A stretch of DNA of 64,000 nt from Amanita rubescens (Eukaryota > Basidiomycota > Agaricomycetes > Agaricales > Amanitaceae). The stretch covers positions 56,262 to 120,261 of the forward strand of contig WION01000154.1 of NCBI GenBank assembly GCA_015039365.1, written 5' to 3'. Within the stretch, counting starts at the first letter, position 1, and the number at the start of each line of letters is the position of its first letter. Made by a program: the position numbers and the translations under genes. Shown one piece after another: positions 1 through 10,533 of the stretch. The notes beneath the pieces were generated by a model. That model saw only the letters and a list, made by a program, of their open reading frames with translations. It did not search any database and was not told where the DNA came from.

Positions 1-646
1 ATGGACGTCTAACAGATCATTAATAACAGTCTGGGCTTCGCATAATTCCACGCACCAAGAGTACCGTAGAATCCGGGGGGTCCACAACTTCCGAGGCCGT
101 ACTTGCGCAATATTTCAACCGCACGTAGCTTGATAGCCTCGTTGCCAGCCAAGCCAGTGAAGTTCAAACTAGAGAGGTTCGTTACCGCCTTTCCATTCAA
201 TAATTTTGGCTTGTGTCCATTCGGACCAGCGACGACTGGCACAGCGCCCAGTTCGTACTCTGCCCGTGTACTCAAAGGTTGTGCAAGCGGCTCAGGCGCC
301 CACTCGTCCACTAGTTCGTCAATTTCCTGCACAGAGAGCACGAATTTGCGCTCGTTAGTCTGCACCACCCTTCAGCAACGTAAACCCTACGAACCTTGTC
401 AGTAAACCGAATAAAGTGTTTCTCCCCACGGTCAGCCTGCGTCCGGGACTGCAACAACGTCCGAATAGCGAATATGATAAGGATTAGCTCTAGCAAAGTT
501 CTTCCTGGGTCGTTCTGGTGCGAGCTTTTAACGTATCGTTGGATGACGGCTGAACCAGGGAGCTTGTTGAATGTCGTTTCCATCGTTGCCAGCGAACGTG
601 CGAGAAACTCGAGCATTGGCTCTAGCGTCGTTGATGTGTTTTCCAT
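1..646 (-). CDS. LCB1: Serine palmitoyltransferase subunit 1, 5' end (partial)
   Basis: This is the N-terminal part of the LCB1 subunit of serine palmitoyltransferase, the ER-membrane enzyme that condenses serine with palmitoyl-CoA in the first step of sphingolipid synthesis. Three exons fit on the minus strand: 395-646, 56-326 and 1-8, where the gene leaves the window. Introns are 327-394 and 9-55, both GT-AG, and splicing keeps the frame. Exon 1 (84 codons) contains a hydrophobic segment around LLELILIIFAIRTLL, the expected N-terminal membrane anchor, and ends FIRFTDK. Exon 2 opens EIDELVDEWAPEPL and contains KPKLLNGKAVTNLSSLNF and GSCGPPGFYGT, hallmarks of the family. Exon 3 continues DVH as expected. 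The start is ATG at 646; an in-frame upstream ATG would add about 30 residues and is less likely. The catalytic fold lies outside the window. No damage is seen. Confidence 0.93.
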
Positions 647-2600
647 GATGGTCTGGTTTTCTGGCTCGTGGTTTTCGTTCTTGCTCGCCAATGGCCTTGC
701 GGACGGTGCGGAAAACGGCGAGCACAGGCGTGTCACAGTCAGCTATTTTGGGGTAGTCACGTATTATTACATAAGCAAAACGATGCTCGCTTGCGCTGGC
801 CATTCCCACTGCCAGAGTATTGGCCAGACACAGGCTACAGCAACTGTTACATTGGGATCAAGCTGACAGCCAATGTTCTTTAGACCCTGCCTGTTGCTGT
901 TTCTCGTGTGGACGAGTCTGCCTAGTCATCTCCGAATCCGTTTGACAGGACTTATCTGGGGATAATATCTGCGTTACATCATGATCGTCGCCAGTCTCAA
1001 AGTCGTCCTCCACAACCCCATGAGCTGTTCATCCCACAGGCCCACCTGCATTGATCTCCGACTGTAGTCAGCTTATATAATACGTTTAAAAGTTTTTGAG
1101 TGAGTTCTACGATCGAAAATGTTCAAATCCGCAAGCTTCTCGTTTATCGGACTCTAAGCAAGACGCGAAATGGACATCGGAGTCCGTGACCCACGAGTGC
1201 CCAAGACGTCCCGTCGCATGCACAAGCTATCGCTTATAGCCGCGGACAGCGCCAAACAGAGGACTGTTATCGGCCCACATCTTCCTTCCCCATCGAGTAA
1301 AAGGCAGGCACTAAACTAGTTCCAGTACTGCCCCGCGGTGATGCACCTAAGAGCATCAGCAACGACCCTGCTATAGTGCTTTCTATGTTTATCGGCGTAG
1401 GAATTATTGCAACCTTCTCCCGTTGACCGATGACGGCGGCCTATAGCTATATTGCTGCGCATCCCAGGCTATAACACGTTTCAACCATAATCTGCCATGT
1501 GTTTGATTTACAACAAAAACCGCCGCCGCCACCAGAAACACCACTGCGAGTTTCTCCAATTGGCTTCTATTCAATGCCTTACGACTCTTCCAGGCACTCA
1601 CACGTCAAAACGTCAAACATGTCATTATCCCCATTACCCAGTGTCATATGATAGGTTCTTCGCCGACTGCGGCGATCCTGTCAGTGGGCACCGCCGGCAC
1701 CAACTATCCCTCTTCTTGCCATATTTACGTATCCAAGGGGAGGCATCCCGTTGACAGGAGGCGGCTTCTTTATTGGGTAGTCATGGGTACTTAATAAGAT
1801 GACCTACGTACGCGATGACTGGCCAATTAATCGTCGTGATACATGTCCTTCACTTTCCGCCGAAAAAAAATGACGCGCAAACTCTTGTACTCATAGCCCG
1901 CGATGAACGATTCGGCTCTTGTGGTATTTTCTCGACAAGGACGATTTCTGTAAGAACCAAAAAACATGGATTCAGGAGTTATGAGATATGGCGTGGATGC
2001 GAATACCAAGATGGTGCATCAGAAGGCGCTCCGGAGGTAAAAAATACCATCCAACTCGCGCCCTATGCGGACAGATGCCGTGACGTAGGCCCGAGGTAAT
2101 ATCACACTTCGGATTGAATTCTCCGATCCGAAATCCTTTCAATGCCGCACCGAAAGATGATAGACGGGTTCACACGCACTGTTATCTGATAACCTTCTGT
2201 CCTCAACGCAGATGTATTGAACGACCCGATAAATCTCGGACTCAGCCTTACTCTTGCCAGATCAATCACCAGGATTCGACGGGAAGAGGAAAAATATGGT
2301 TTTGACGTACTTATGAAATAAATCATTATAGAAGGTGGCATGTTCCAAACAAGAGCACCAGCATCATTCAGAATAGGACCCCTTAGTCCTGTTGCCACTG
2401 CTTCGGTACAGGAGAGAAATAGCAGTACAAAAGCACATTTACCGATTTGATGCTGTACAGATGGATGGAGGGCATCTTTTATGTGTATTTTGACTCAAGC
2501 GCGTCAAACCCGGATAGCAATGCAATGACCTGGCTTCCAGTGAGTTATACATATGTGGTACGCAAAGTTCACGACCGATCCTGCATCCATAAATGTCACT
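647..2600. other. Intergenic, no supported gene
   Basis: No reading frame here shows a recognisable domain, repeat or credible intron-exon structure. The first few hundred bases are presumably the LCB1 promoter. The short open frames look random. Confidence 0.5.
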
Positions 2601-2639
2601 CCATCCCAAAGTACACCGTCGGGCGCACGAGGATAACCA

Positions 2640-3830
2640 GGAAGCAGTGAGAGTTCCTAGGCAAGCAACATTGACTGCAGCTGAGCTCCCAAGCCCAGAT
2701 CGTGAAAATGTGGTTGTCTTTAGCCGCTGCAATTGTGCCGGCCCATCCACCCTGACATATGTGGGGTAGTGCTGCGAAGAAGCATGCGTCCTTGACATGA
2801 ACAACGTGAGTTGCTTATTGGGTATCTGGTTCAGACGCCACGGCATGGCGGTGGCGTTTCCCGACTTTGTCAAAAGGCCTGTTTGAAACACGCATAGCCT
2901 CATGGGCCATCGTTCAGTCGGCATCTCCCAGTTGGGATGGCTTCGTTGGGATGGCTACTGGCAAGAAAGACCAGGGGACAGGTAGGGATAACCTTTTCCC
3001 CAAATTCACGCCTGAAAACTGCAGATGATCGGTACAGCTTTGCATCGTATTACCCGTTGGTCAACAAGTTTAGCAGGTGAACCTGTTGAAATGAAATGCG
3101 TTAATTAAATTTACCGACGCTTCGTGACAAACGAGTGACCGTACTAGTTGTTGCCGCTGCCTGGACATCCAGAACCACATCGGTCCCGATAGGAGGGAGA
3201 CACCTTGAAGTCCCAACTTCTACTCGATGGAATTTGAGCCAATATGCACCACTCTATCTTAAAGCGAGACGGAGCCGCAACACCGCACGGTCTATTGATC
3301 TGCCGGGTGAACTAGCGACAAGCTGTGATACAAGAGGACTCCTCCTACGTGAGTTTGGATGTTGATTATGACGAATGCCTGTGAGCCTGGGATGGTCGAT
3401 GAACGTTGAACCTTTACCCTTAGTCACATCTTACTATAACAAATATGCATTGATCCACCCAATTGTTGTACAGTTATGGCGATTGTGTTACAACGTAGTC
3501 ATAGTCGAGGCGATATTACGAGACGTTTAGGGGGGGCTGCACTTGCAACTGTCACGTCTCAGTTAATCTACTGATACTTCATAAGAAACAGGGAACGTGC
3601 CTGTCACCGCATTTAGAGGCACCGCCAGCTTTGGTGCAGGCACATACGTAGGAGACGGGGTCGTCAACGTTCTGCACGATGGAAACAGGGTTAGCATGAG
3701 TCGGTATCATGGTAAAGCATAGCACTACTAACAGCGCGCATTACGAGAGTTGGTTTGTGAAGATGAGAAGATTCGGCAGATAATGGACGTTTGGCAATCA
3801 CCGGAGACGTTTTGGGTCGAAATCCTTCGT
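2640..3830. repeat. Left arm of a ~1.1-kb inverted repeat
   Basis: This stretch aligns, reverse-complemented, with about 61490-62510. Matching blocks occur in the same order over the whole length. Examples are ACATATGTCAGGATGGATGG at the right copy against its complement near 2740, the block around 3420-3560 against 61720-61880, and the minigene at 3579-3741 against 61560-61722. The arms differ by many substitutions and small indels, so the duplication is old. No transposase or terminal repeat was recognised. The only gene seen in each arm is the cysteine-rich minigene. Confidence 0.75.
3579..3741 (-). CDS. Cysteine-rich minigene, copy 1 (33 aa)
   Basis: Two tiny exons on the minus strand encode a predicted 33-residue peptide: exon 1 at 3733-3741 (M-R-A) and exon 2 at 3579-3671, separated by a 61-nt GT-AG intron with a GCTAAC branch-type motif. 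The peptide contains PVSYVCACTKAGGASKCGD followed by RHVPCFL and a stop. It matches copy 2 (61560-61722) in exon sizes, intron length and most residues, but has Ser where copy 2 has the first Cys of its CxC pair. The Cys pattern resembles small fungal metal-binding, metallothionein-type peptides, but that is inference from composition only. Retention of the frame, the splice sites and the stop in two diverged copies argues for a real gene. Confidence 0.5.
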
Positions 3831-4366
3831 CAAGTGAGCGTTCTGTGGGAATTCGAGGAATAACGCCTACATGCTTGAATAAATACAGCGGAACAGATGC
3901 ACAGACAGAAATGTGCCTACAAGGAACCACGCTGAACCACGCTTCAGCCCTCCTCGGCGAATATCGTGCCAAACGCACGAGAACCGGGGAGTGGTGATGA
4001 TCCCAGGTGACATCAACAAGCTTCTTCAGAATACTCGGCACATCGTGAACCCAGACTCCTGATGAGAAAGCGGGCGAAGAGGGCGAATGTAGGTTGGAAA
4101 AGGGCCCATAAAGTGTGATCAGACTAAATGATGTCAAGCCTGCCGGCGCATTTAGCAAAAGTACGAAGAGAGTGATGAGAAAACACACCGAGCCTCACGC
4201 ACAACCTCCATCACGGTCATCCGATTGGTCGTTGCTTTCGGAGTCGCGCATTCTGGCTCTGCTGCTTTCCAACTTCCGCTGGCAGTACTGTAAGTTGATT
4301 TCGCACAAGATGGAAGGGATACGACTTACATTGTACAATGTGCTACGGGTGGTTGTCCTGACTCGA

Positions 4367-4524
4367 TGGCGATGGATGTTGGTCGGCTGAATTAGTGTGG
4401 GAGCGTCGGACCTGCGATGATACCTTGGGGTATCTCTACGAGTGCCGCCAGATGGTGGAAGAGATGGAAACGCGGCGCGTCGCCGACGCTCCCACACTAA
4501 TTCAGCCGACAACATCCATCGCCA
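4367..4524. repeat. 43-bp near-perfect inverted repeat (hairpin)
   Basis: Bases 4367-4409 and 4483-4524 are reverse complements except for one inserted base, with a 73-nt spacer. The shared core reads GGCTGAATTAGTGTGGGAGC. A related sequence occurs once at about 6629-6660 inside the open frame at 6290-6736, so the arms seem to derive from that sequence. The spacer holds a fragment of the FAHD1-like gene. Confidence 0.8.
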
Positions 4525-4725
4525 ACAATGAAATGAGATTAGAACTTCAGAAGCGCTTGGCCGTTCTTGCGACGCGCGGCCGGCAACCAAGTTCCCAGGG
4601 CAATGTCGTCTTCCTCCGTACGCAACTTCGCACAGGCAAAAAGGTACGCTTGCCCCACCAAGCTCACGCTAGCTCATCACCACTCAAGTAACTGATGCGT
4701 CCAGATCGTTGCAATAGCTACCTCC
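4425..4725. pseudogene. Scrambled fragments of the FAHD1-like gene at 35 kb
   Basis: Bases 4528-4725 copy, on the plus strand, the 5' UTR, start codon, exon 1, whole intron 1 and first bases of exon 2 of the FAHD1-like gene annotated at 35075-35944. The first exon has lost four bases, which destroys the frame. After the acceptor the copy jumps from GTTGCAATAG directly to CTACCTCCC, which lies further inside exon 2. A second piece, 4432-4458, carries the exon-2 segment for SGGTLEIP in the opposite orientation. No protein can be made. The two orientations and the flanking hairpin point to rearrangement or capture rather than simple duplication. Confidence 0.8.
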
Positions 4726-4734
4726 CATCCTAGA

Positions 4735-4815
4735 AGGTCCAACCTTTTCGATACCTCCCGTCCCATCTTTCTAGTCCCATTTCCATAAGCGCCGCTGCTC
4801 ATCGAGCGCTATGAC
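4735..4815. repeat. Diverged copy of 6665-6745
   Basis: This stretch matches the 5' end of the open frame at 6290-6736; shared pieces include TCTAGTCCC, TTTCCAT and GAGCGCT. It extends the mosaic of gene fragments that starts with the hairpin at 4367. Confidence 0.6.
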
Positions 4816-4819
4816 GATT

Positions 4820-6280
4820 CAAATCGACAGCGAGCCACCTCCAGAGGCATCATCGCACCCCATCAAGTACCTTCCCCTTCTTTTGCCTACCTACCTCTCG
4901 TTACCCGCCACGGTCAAACTCAGTTTCATCATCGCCAAACGCTTGCCCCTCTAGTACCCTCCTACATCACCCTACGCAATGACGTTCTGAGTAGTCTCGA
5001 CCTATAGCGACAAGTGAGGATGTGAATAAGCATAAGCAGTCACGAGTGGTGGGTATCAGCGAGCAAGCATACCTTTCACTGTTCTCGAATATCACGCCAT
5101 ACTCACAGACAAGCTATCAGGTCTTTGTCAAGTATCGAAAACATCCTGCGCCTTCAAGATGCCGCAGTCTCTGGACCTTTCCAGTCGCATTACTCTGCAA
5201 TTGGACAAAGATTCCGAGCCTGGCGCGCAATATTGAAGTTCGTATTATCTACCTTTCTAATACTAGTCACTGAACGGCATTACTTAAAACAGTTGTTATT
5301 GTCCAGGAACCTCATTTAACCGCTAGTTGGCATATAAAGTGCGAATATCCCTTCACGCGCTGCAAAAAAACACAGACGATGTTCCATGAACCCGCATACA
5401 GCTTCTTTTTTCGCGAGTTCGCAAAGAGGGGGATTGTATTTCAAAGCTATGGCGTGCATACCATTACATTTTTGTCACTTCACATGGGAAGTTAACGGGC
5501 CAGATGCTACCGAACTGCACACTCGGCTCGGAATCCTGGATTATCATGTCTTCCGAGGCGCAAGGTTTATGCGTGAGTGGAGGAGGAAGCTGAAATGGTT
5601 GTTCCCGGTACGTTTGTTATTTATTGGCTTCCTTCCTCTGCTCAACGAGCTAGCAGACCCAACAATGTCCAGTCTAATCATCTTATCTGGGCTCCCAGGT
5701 CAACATCCAATGCAGATAACGATGTATGTATGCGTACGCACTCTCCACATGTCCTCACTTACGCAACTTTTACAGGACAGCAATGATGCAGACTCGAGTT
5801 AGACGTTTGTTGAAGTTGCAAGTCTCGGTGATGCGGGATGGAAGTGAATGTTAATGCGTATATTATATTATTTTTCGTATACGAGAAAATCGTGGAGTAG
5901 AGCAAACCGAATCAAGGAGCTACCCTCTGAGGAACTGTACAGGTACCCGATGGGATTCTTTTGAAGCTTTGTGATCCTGTCCCAGACGTAGAATGTGACG
6001 ATAGGCACAACGTTGGTCGCGCCGTGACTTGCAGACGATTGACAAGCAGGGGGAACACGGAACGACCCGCGCAGCCAAATGGCACGCGTTTTCCGCAGCT
6101 TCGGAACATATTTTCGTGGGTCCATGGCAGCGGATGGAGGAGCCTGGATCTTGGTGGGAGAGAGAGAGGGATCGGAGATGTGCATAGCTAGGGAAACAGG
6201 AGCAACGCGAGCTTTCGTTATGAATGTCGTGCTAGAAGGAAAAGGTCAGCCATATCATCTTTGGTGGTTTTTTGGGGGGA
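4820..6280. other. No supported gene
   Basis: Several open frames of 60-140 codons occur on both strands, but none has a recognisable motif, a repeat or a convincing splice structure. A short gene starting near 4811 (ATGACGATTC) is possible but cannot be extended with confidence. Confidence 0.4.
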
Positions 6281-6289
6281 TCACTAACA

Positions 6290-6736
6290 TCATGCGCCTA
6301 TATCCGCTCCAGCATCTTCTGAGTAAAGCTCCAGAATAGTGTCGAGCAAAGACGTTAAAATGTCATTGCCGTTGAAAGTCTCCATTGAATGCTTTCCGAA
6401 ATGGACAAAGGTTGGGTGTTCTTTAACGTCCGCAGGATCCTGGATGTGTTGCGGGAGACTAGCGAACGGTAGGATGAACAATTTTCGCGCCTTGATATGT
6501 CGCAAAAGGTTTTCAAAAGCTTGATAGAATTCTAAACGGGAGGAAGAATCATTAGAATTAGAGGTCCTGTCATTAGCGAGAGAAGGACGAGTCGAACGCA
6601 CCAGGTTGGTGAGCCGTCTTGGACGCCTTTGCTGAATCGTGTGGGAGCGTCGTCGGATCTCTTCCGCTCCAACCTTTCCCGTCCCTCTAGTCCCGTTTCC
6701 ATCAACACTACCCCTTTGCCTGTCTGTACTGCTCAT
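6290..6736 (-). CDS. Hypothetical protein fragment, 148 codons
   Basis: I do not recognise this protein. The open frame is basic and low in complexity at the N terminus (about residues 1-60). It then becomes a globular-looking stretch with SRLEFYQAFENLLRHIKARK and PFASLPQHIQ, ending LLDTILELYSEDAGADIGA. Fragments of its 5' part are duplicated at 4367-4524 and 4735-4815. It may be one exon of a longer gene continuing toward 5860, but no clear downstream exon was found. It could also be a relic like its surroundings. Confidence 0.35.
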   Translation of the reverse strand: MSSTDRQRGSVDGNGTRGTGKVGAEEIRRRSHTIQQRRPRRLTNLVRSTRPSLANDRTSNSNDSSSRLEFYQAFENLLRHIKARKLFILPFASLPQHIQDPADVKEHPTFVHFGKHSMETFNGNDILTSLLDTILELYSEDAGADIGA

Positions 6737-6739
6737 TGA

Positions 6740-7330
6740 GCGCTGGACTTCAAGTAGACATAGCTCAATTTTGTCAAAAAGCCTAGTTTGACTTCGGGAG
6801 GGGGGGAGTGAGAAGGCGGCCCGTATCTGCGCCGTAAAGTCCCGTAGGATGGGAAACAGCTGGTTGTTGTTTGGAAAGAAATGAATGGATCAGCTTGTTG
6901 AGGTCTTTGACTCCGCTCTATGCATATTGCGACCTATGGCAGCATGCAAGGATGTCAATAGGCGTAGCAGGTAGTAGTAGAGGGCGCAAGTGGTGAAAGA
7001 GCGTCCACGATCCTCTTATAGAGCGTGCGGTGAATGGTTCTAAGAGATAATGTAGTAGAAGGGGCTGGTACAGCAAGGGGATGTCGAGGCGGGTGAGGCA
7101 GAACTGGTAGTAGTACAGCTAGCGATTTTGGCAATAAGTTCCCACCGTCAAGCGCTCGGCAATCTCTCGGCTGCAATGGACCCCTACGCTGGAACAGACT
7201 CACCACCCCTGCGCTCAACCTCGTCCAAGAAACTCTTCCCAGCCTGAACCTAGAGACTCTATGCTGTTCCTCACCGTCTGCCTCGTCAATCCAACTCAAA
7301 TCCTGTCTCGCCAAACCCAAATTCTTCCGC
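6740..7330. other. No supported gene
   Basis: Probably the upstream region of the decayed gene that follows. A minus-strand open frame at 6955-7332 has no recognisable content. Confidence 0.4.
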
Positions 7331-9321
7331 AATATACATTTCCGTCCCTCCTTCTACTAACATTGCCCAGGGTCCTTCCTCGCCTTCCGCGCCATCCATC
7401 TTTGCAAGCATGCTAAGGTGAATACCGAATCCTAATTCGAACAACAACAACACAACCCCCGTGCCTTCTGCTAGCGCTCCCCACAGTCCTCAACTTCCCA
7501 CCCAACTCCCAAATATCATCCCCAGCGTTCTTCCTACCACAGCAGCACCTCCCATCCCATTGGCGCCCTCCATGGTCAGGCGGCCTCCCGGTACCTGGTA
7601 GCTCTCACCCTGGCAGCCATCCCTCCCAACTCGGGCCCAGGCGCCACTCCCGCCAACGCCACCTTCTGCATCCGACTCGTTCCGCACCTAATAGACTCCC
7701 GTCGTTCCCTTCAGTTCGACGCCATCACTCGCGACCTCTGCGAGATCGACTCAGCCCTCTGCATCGGTCTGTTCACAGACCGTTCCGGAATGGGTCTCGC
7801 CACCGTCAACACCCTAGGCACCAACAAACTCGCTTTCAAATCCAAAGTCATCTCTCGCGCCCACGCCGAGATTTGGGTTGAAAATTCTCAATAAAGGATA
7901 CCAAATTGTCCAGTGGAACGTTTTTGAATCATGTTAGCCAGCGAATCAGGAGAGAGTTGGCCGTTTCAGCTCAAGGATGGAGATATTTTGCAGCTAGGTG
8001 TTGATTATCAAGGAGGGGCGGAGGATATTTATAAGAGCATTAAGATCAGAGTGGCGATTGGATGGGAGTGGCAGGCCAGCGCGAACGCTTTCGATTCTTT
8101 ACCTTTTTTTCTCGCGTTCTGATGAATTACGCATCAGCACGAATGCTTTGAAAAACAGAATCTCGCGGCCGTTGTCGGCCCAGCGGCGCCTCTAGTTATA
8201 CCCGGTGTCAATATCAAAGGTAGCACAGCCAAACCCGCGAAATTACAAATTCCAGATTGTTGCATATGTATGAGCACTATTTTCTTTACTACAGTTAACC
8301 TGACCCATCTTAACAGGTTCATTTGCGTATCGATCCGTCAAGTGCTCTTCATTGCCCCGTGCTCCCATGCATTCCACTACAAATGCATCAAACCGCTTAT
8401 CGAAGCCCATCACCCAGCATTTCTCTATCCCTCTGTCGAATTTACGCATATCTCGAGGAAGTAGAACCAATCGATCTTGACGCTGACGGCGACGCTGATG
8501 CCGATGCGGACGTCGAGATTGACGATGGACCTGCGACCAACAACAAAGAACCAGACGCGGACAATGCAGGTGTTGTTACCACCACCCCAACACCCTCTTG
8601 CCTTACTAATTCTGCTCAACACTGTCACGGTGAAGACGCAGAGATGAGCGACGGCTCATCTAACGTGCCAGCGCCACCCTCTCGTTCTACTCTACCGCGC
8701 TACCACATATACCCATAACCTCCGGCCGGCTCCTTCCGATAACGGAGTGAGAGCAGTTCTATCTGTCGGTTGATAGGGACCGCGAAGCAGGTGGAGAGAC
8801 TGAAGTTGAGCCCAATTCCGTCGGACAGTCGTCCTTATCTTCTCGACATGCTCGGGGAGCGGGAACCGGGGGAGGAGGAATGTTGAGCACGAGAGAACAC
8901 GCAAGATATCTTCCGGCTTTGTTCTCTGCTGCTGGGGGAGTGTACAGAGGACGAAGGGACTTTGGGGATGGGTAATGGTAATGGGGTGGATGAAGTTGAC
9001 GAGGTTGAGATGGGTGATGCGATAGAGTGAGTTCATTCCTTTTATGCCCTTTCTCACAAAACTACCCCGTTTGACTTGTTGCCATTTTCTTTCAAAGTCA
9101 ACCTTGTCATTGACTTATGTCCACCTTCTTCAAGTTATACCATACACTAACCCACACATACTCTCCACAACAGATATGACAGTCCAGAAGAAGATTCTGC
9201 AATGGATGAAGAACATGACCACCACATCAGTATTGCTGTAGGTATTGTCACTGCCGATGGCATAGCTGAACTTGGTGCAGGACCTGGTGGGAATACTGGA
9301 CCCAGAGAGTCAATAAGTTGA
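7330..9321 (+). pseudogene. Decayed FHA-RING ubiquitin ligase (Dma1/CHFR-like)
   Basis: Fragments in changing frames rebuild a Dma1-type protein, a checkpoint E3 ligase with an FHA domain followed by a RING finger. The low-complexity N-terminal part lies at about 7380-7620. The FHA domain follows (HLIDSRRSLQFDAITRDL, then NKLAFKSKVISRAHAEIWVE, near 7670-7880). Next come KDTKLSSGTFLNHV and FQLKDGDILQLGVDYQGG (7895-8020). The RING begins PDCCIC near 8250, is interrupted by an intron-like gap, and continues LFIAPCSHAFHYKCIKPLIE (about 8344-8405). An acidic tail rich in DADGDAD runs from 8470. The final exon seems to end DSPEEDSAMDEEHDHH..., stop near 9321. At least three frame changes and several stops interrupt it, and the second RING cysteine pair is lost (YPSV where CPLC is expected). 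Confidence 0.8.
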
Positions 9322-9581
9322 AAGAGGAAGCAATAATAATAAATCATGGATAATGAATGACATGGGTATATACATATACATTTCTAGCATCCTACCTTTT
9401 TTTTCCCAGCCTTTTGTTGGTTGTCTATAGTGGTTGCACTTGATATTTGCATCCTTTGATTTAAACATAGAAGTATGGAAAGGGTACATGGATTTTGAAG
9501 TTATACATGAACAAAAAGGGAAACATAAATTTCAATCATCTGAGTCATTATTCTGTGTCATTGAGTCACTATCACTGCCAT

Positions 9582-10298
9582 CTAGTCAAATCTAGTGAAA
9601 GTATCATCTATTGGGCCAAGGTATTTGGCGCCATGTGCTAATAGTAGTTGGACAATCTCTTCAACATCCGGGTTATCGATGGACATCTCCCCATCTGCTG
9701 CAGCATAAAGTGCACTACCATATTGTTTCCCCTGAATATTAACATCAGCTCCATTTTGAAGGAGCATCTTAACAATGTCCTTGGTATTATTGAATGCAGC
9801 ATGAATAAGAGCTGTATGTCCATCAATTTCATCACAGAAGTTAACATCAGCACCATTTAAAAGCAGTATCTCAACAATTGCTTTGTGACCACAATTTGAT
9901 GCAATGGTGAAAGCAGAACCATGTGACTGCTCACCCCAATCATCATTAAAATAATGGCCATATAAGTTAACATCAGCCCCCCATTGAAGGAGTAGCTCAA
10001 CAATTCTCTTGTGTCCCTTTTGTGATGCTGCCATGAGAGCAGAACCATAACAGTCTCCCTGGATATTTACATTGGCTCCCCATGCAAGGAGGAGTTGGAC
10101 AATATCTGTTTTGCCAGAATAAGATGCAGCTTGCAGTGCAGTGTCTGAGTTCCCCACAGCTCCAACAATATTCACATCAGCTCCCCATTCCAGAAGCAAT
10201 CTAACAATGTCAGCTGAAGCATAGTTTGACATTGATGCAACATGCAGTGGAATATCATCTGAATCTTCCATTCCTGTTAGGAGGTGATCCCGACACAA
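9582..10298 (-). CDS. Ankyrin-repeat protein, N-terminally truncated
   Basis: The open frame encodes six to seven ankyrin repeats with the usual cores (IVQLLLAWGANVN, IVELLLQWGADVN, IVEILLLNGADVN, IVKMLLQNGADVN) and ends FTRFD. Such arrays mediate protein binding; in fungi they often form the C-terminal part of larger NLR-like proteins. Codon use is AT-rich, unlike the housekeeping genes here but like the NB-ARC/TPR gene at 32 kb. The 5' end meets an LTR of Gypsy A at 10274/10275: the true coding part starts at about MEDSDDIPLH, and the first nine codons are LTR sequence. The gene was probably longer and was cut by the insertion; its function is probably lost or changed. Confidence 0.75.
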   Translation of the reverse strand: MCRDHLLTGMEDSDDIPLHVASMSNYASADIVRLLLEWGADVNIVGAVGNSDTALQAASYSGKTDIVQLLLAWGANVNIQGDCYGSALMAASQKGHKRIVELLLQWGADVNLYGHYFNDDWGEQSHGSAFTIASNCGHKAIVEILLLNGADVNFCDEIDGHTALIHAAFNNTKDIVKMLLQNGADVNIQGKQYGSALYAAADGEMSIDNPDVEEIVQLLLAHGAKYLGPIDDTFTRFD

Positions 10299-10533
10299 CC
10301 ACTAAGACACTCGAGACTAGAAACGCGGATTGGAAATGAGAATGAGATTGCGTCTATGGATGACAGAAACAATCATAAGACTAAGGGACATGTAACTAGC
10401 GTTCAGGTATATATACTCAGACTCGTCATCCCCACGCCGTCGTTCCGCGGAATTCTTAGGTAAGCGTGGGAATTTCTTATAACTAAAAGAAAAGAAAATG
10501 AAATGAAATAAAAACGAAATCTCGACCGTTACA
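10275..10533 (-). repeat. 3' LTR of Gypsy A
   Basis: On the minus strand it runs TGTAACGGTCGAG to CCTCCTAACA and follows a purine tract. The pol stop codon lies just inside the LTR. It abuts the ankyrin coding sequence at 10274. The partner LTR is missing, so no target duplication can be checked. Confidence 0.7.

Noticed and set aside
3691..4188. 165-codon minus-strand frame
   Set aside because: It reads through the intron of minigene copy 1 (ending in its intron sequence) and has no recognisable content.
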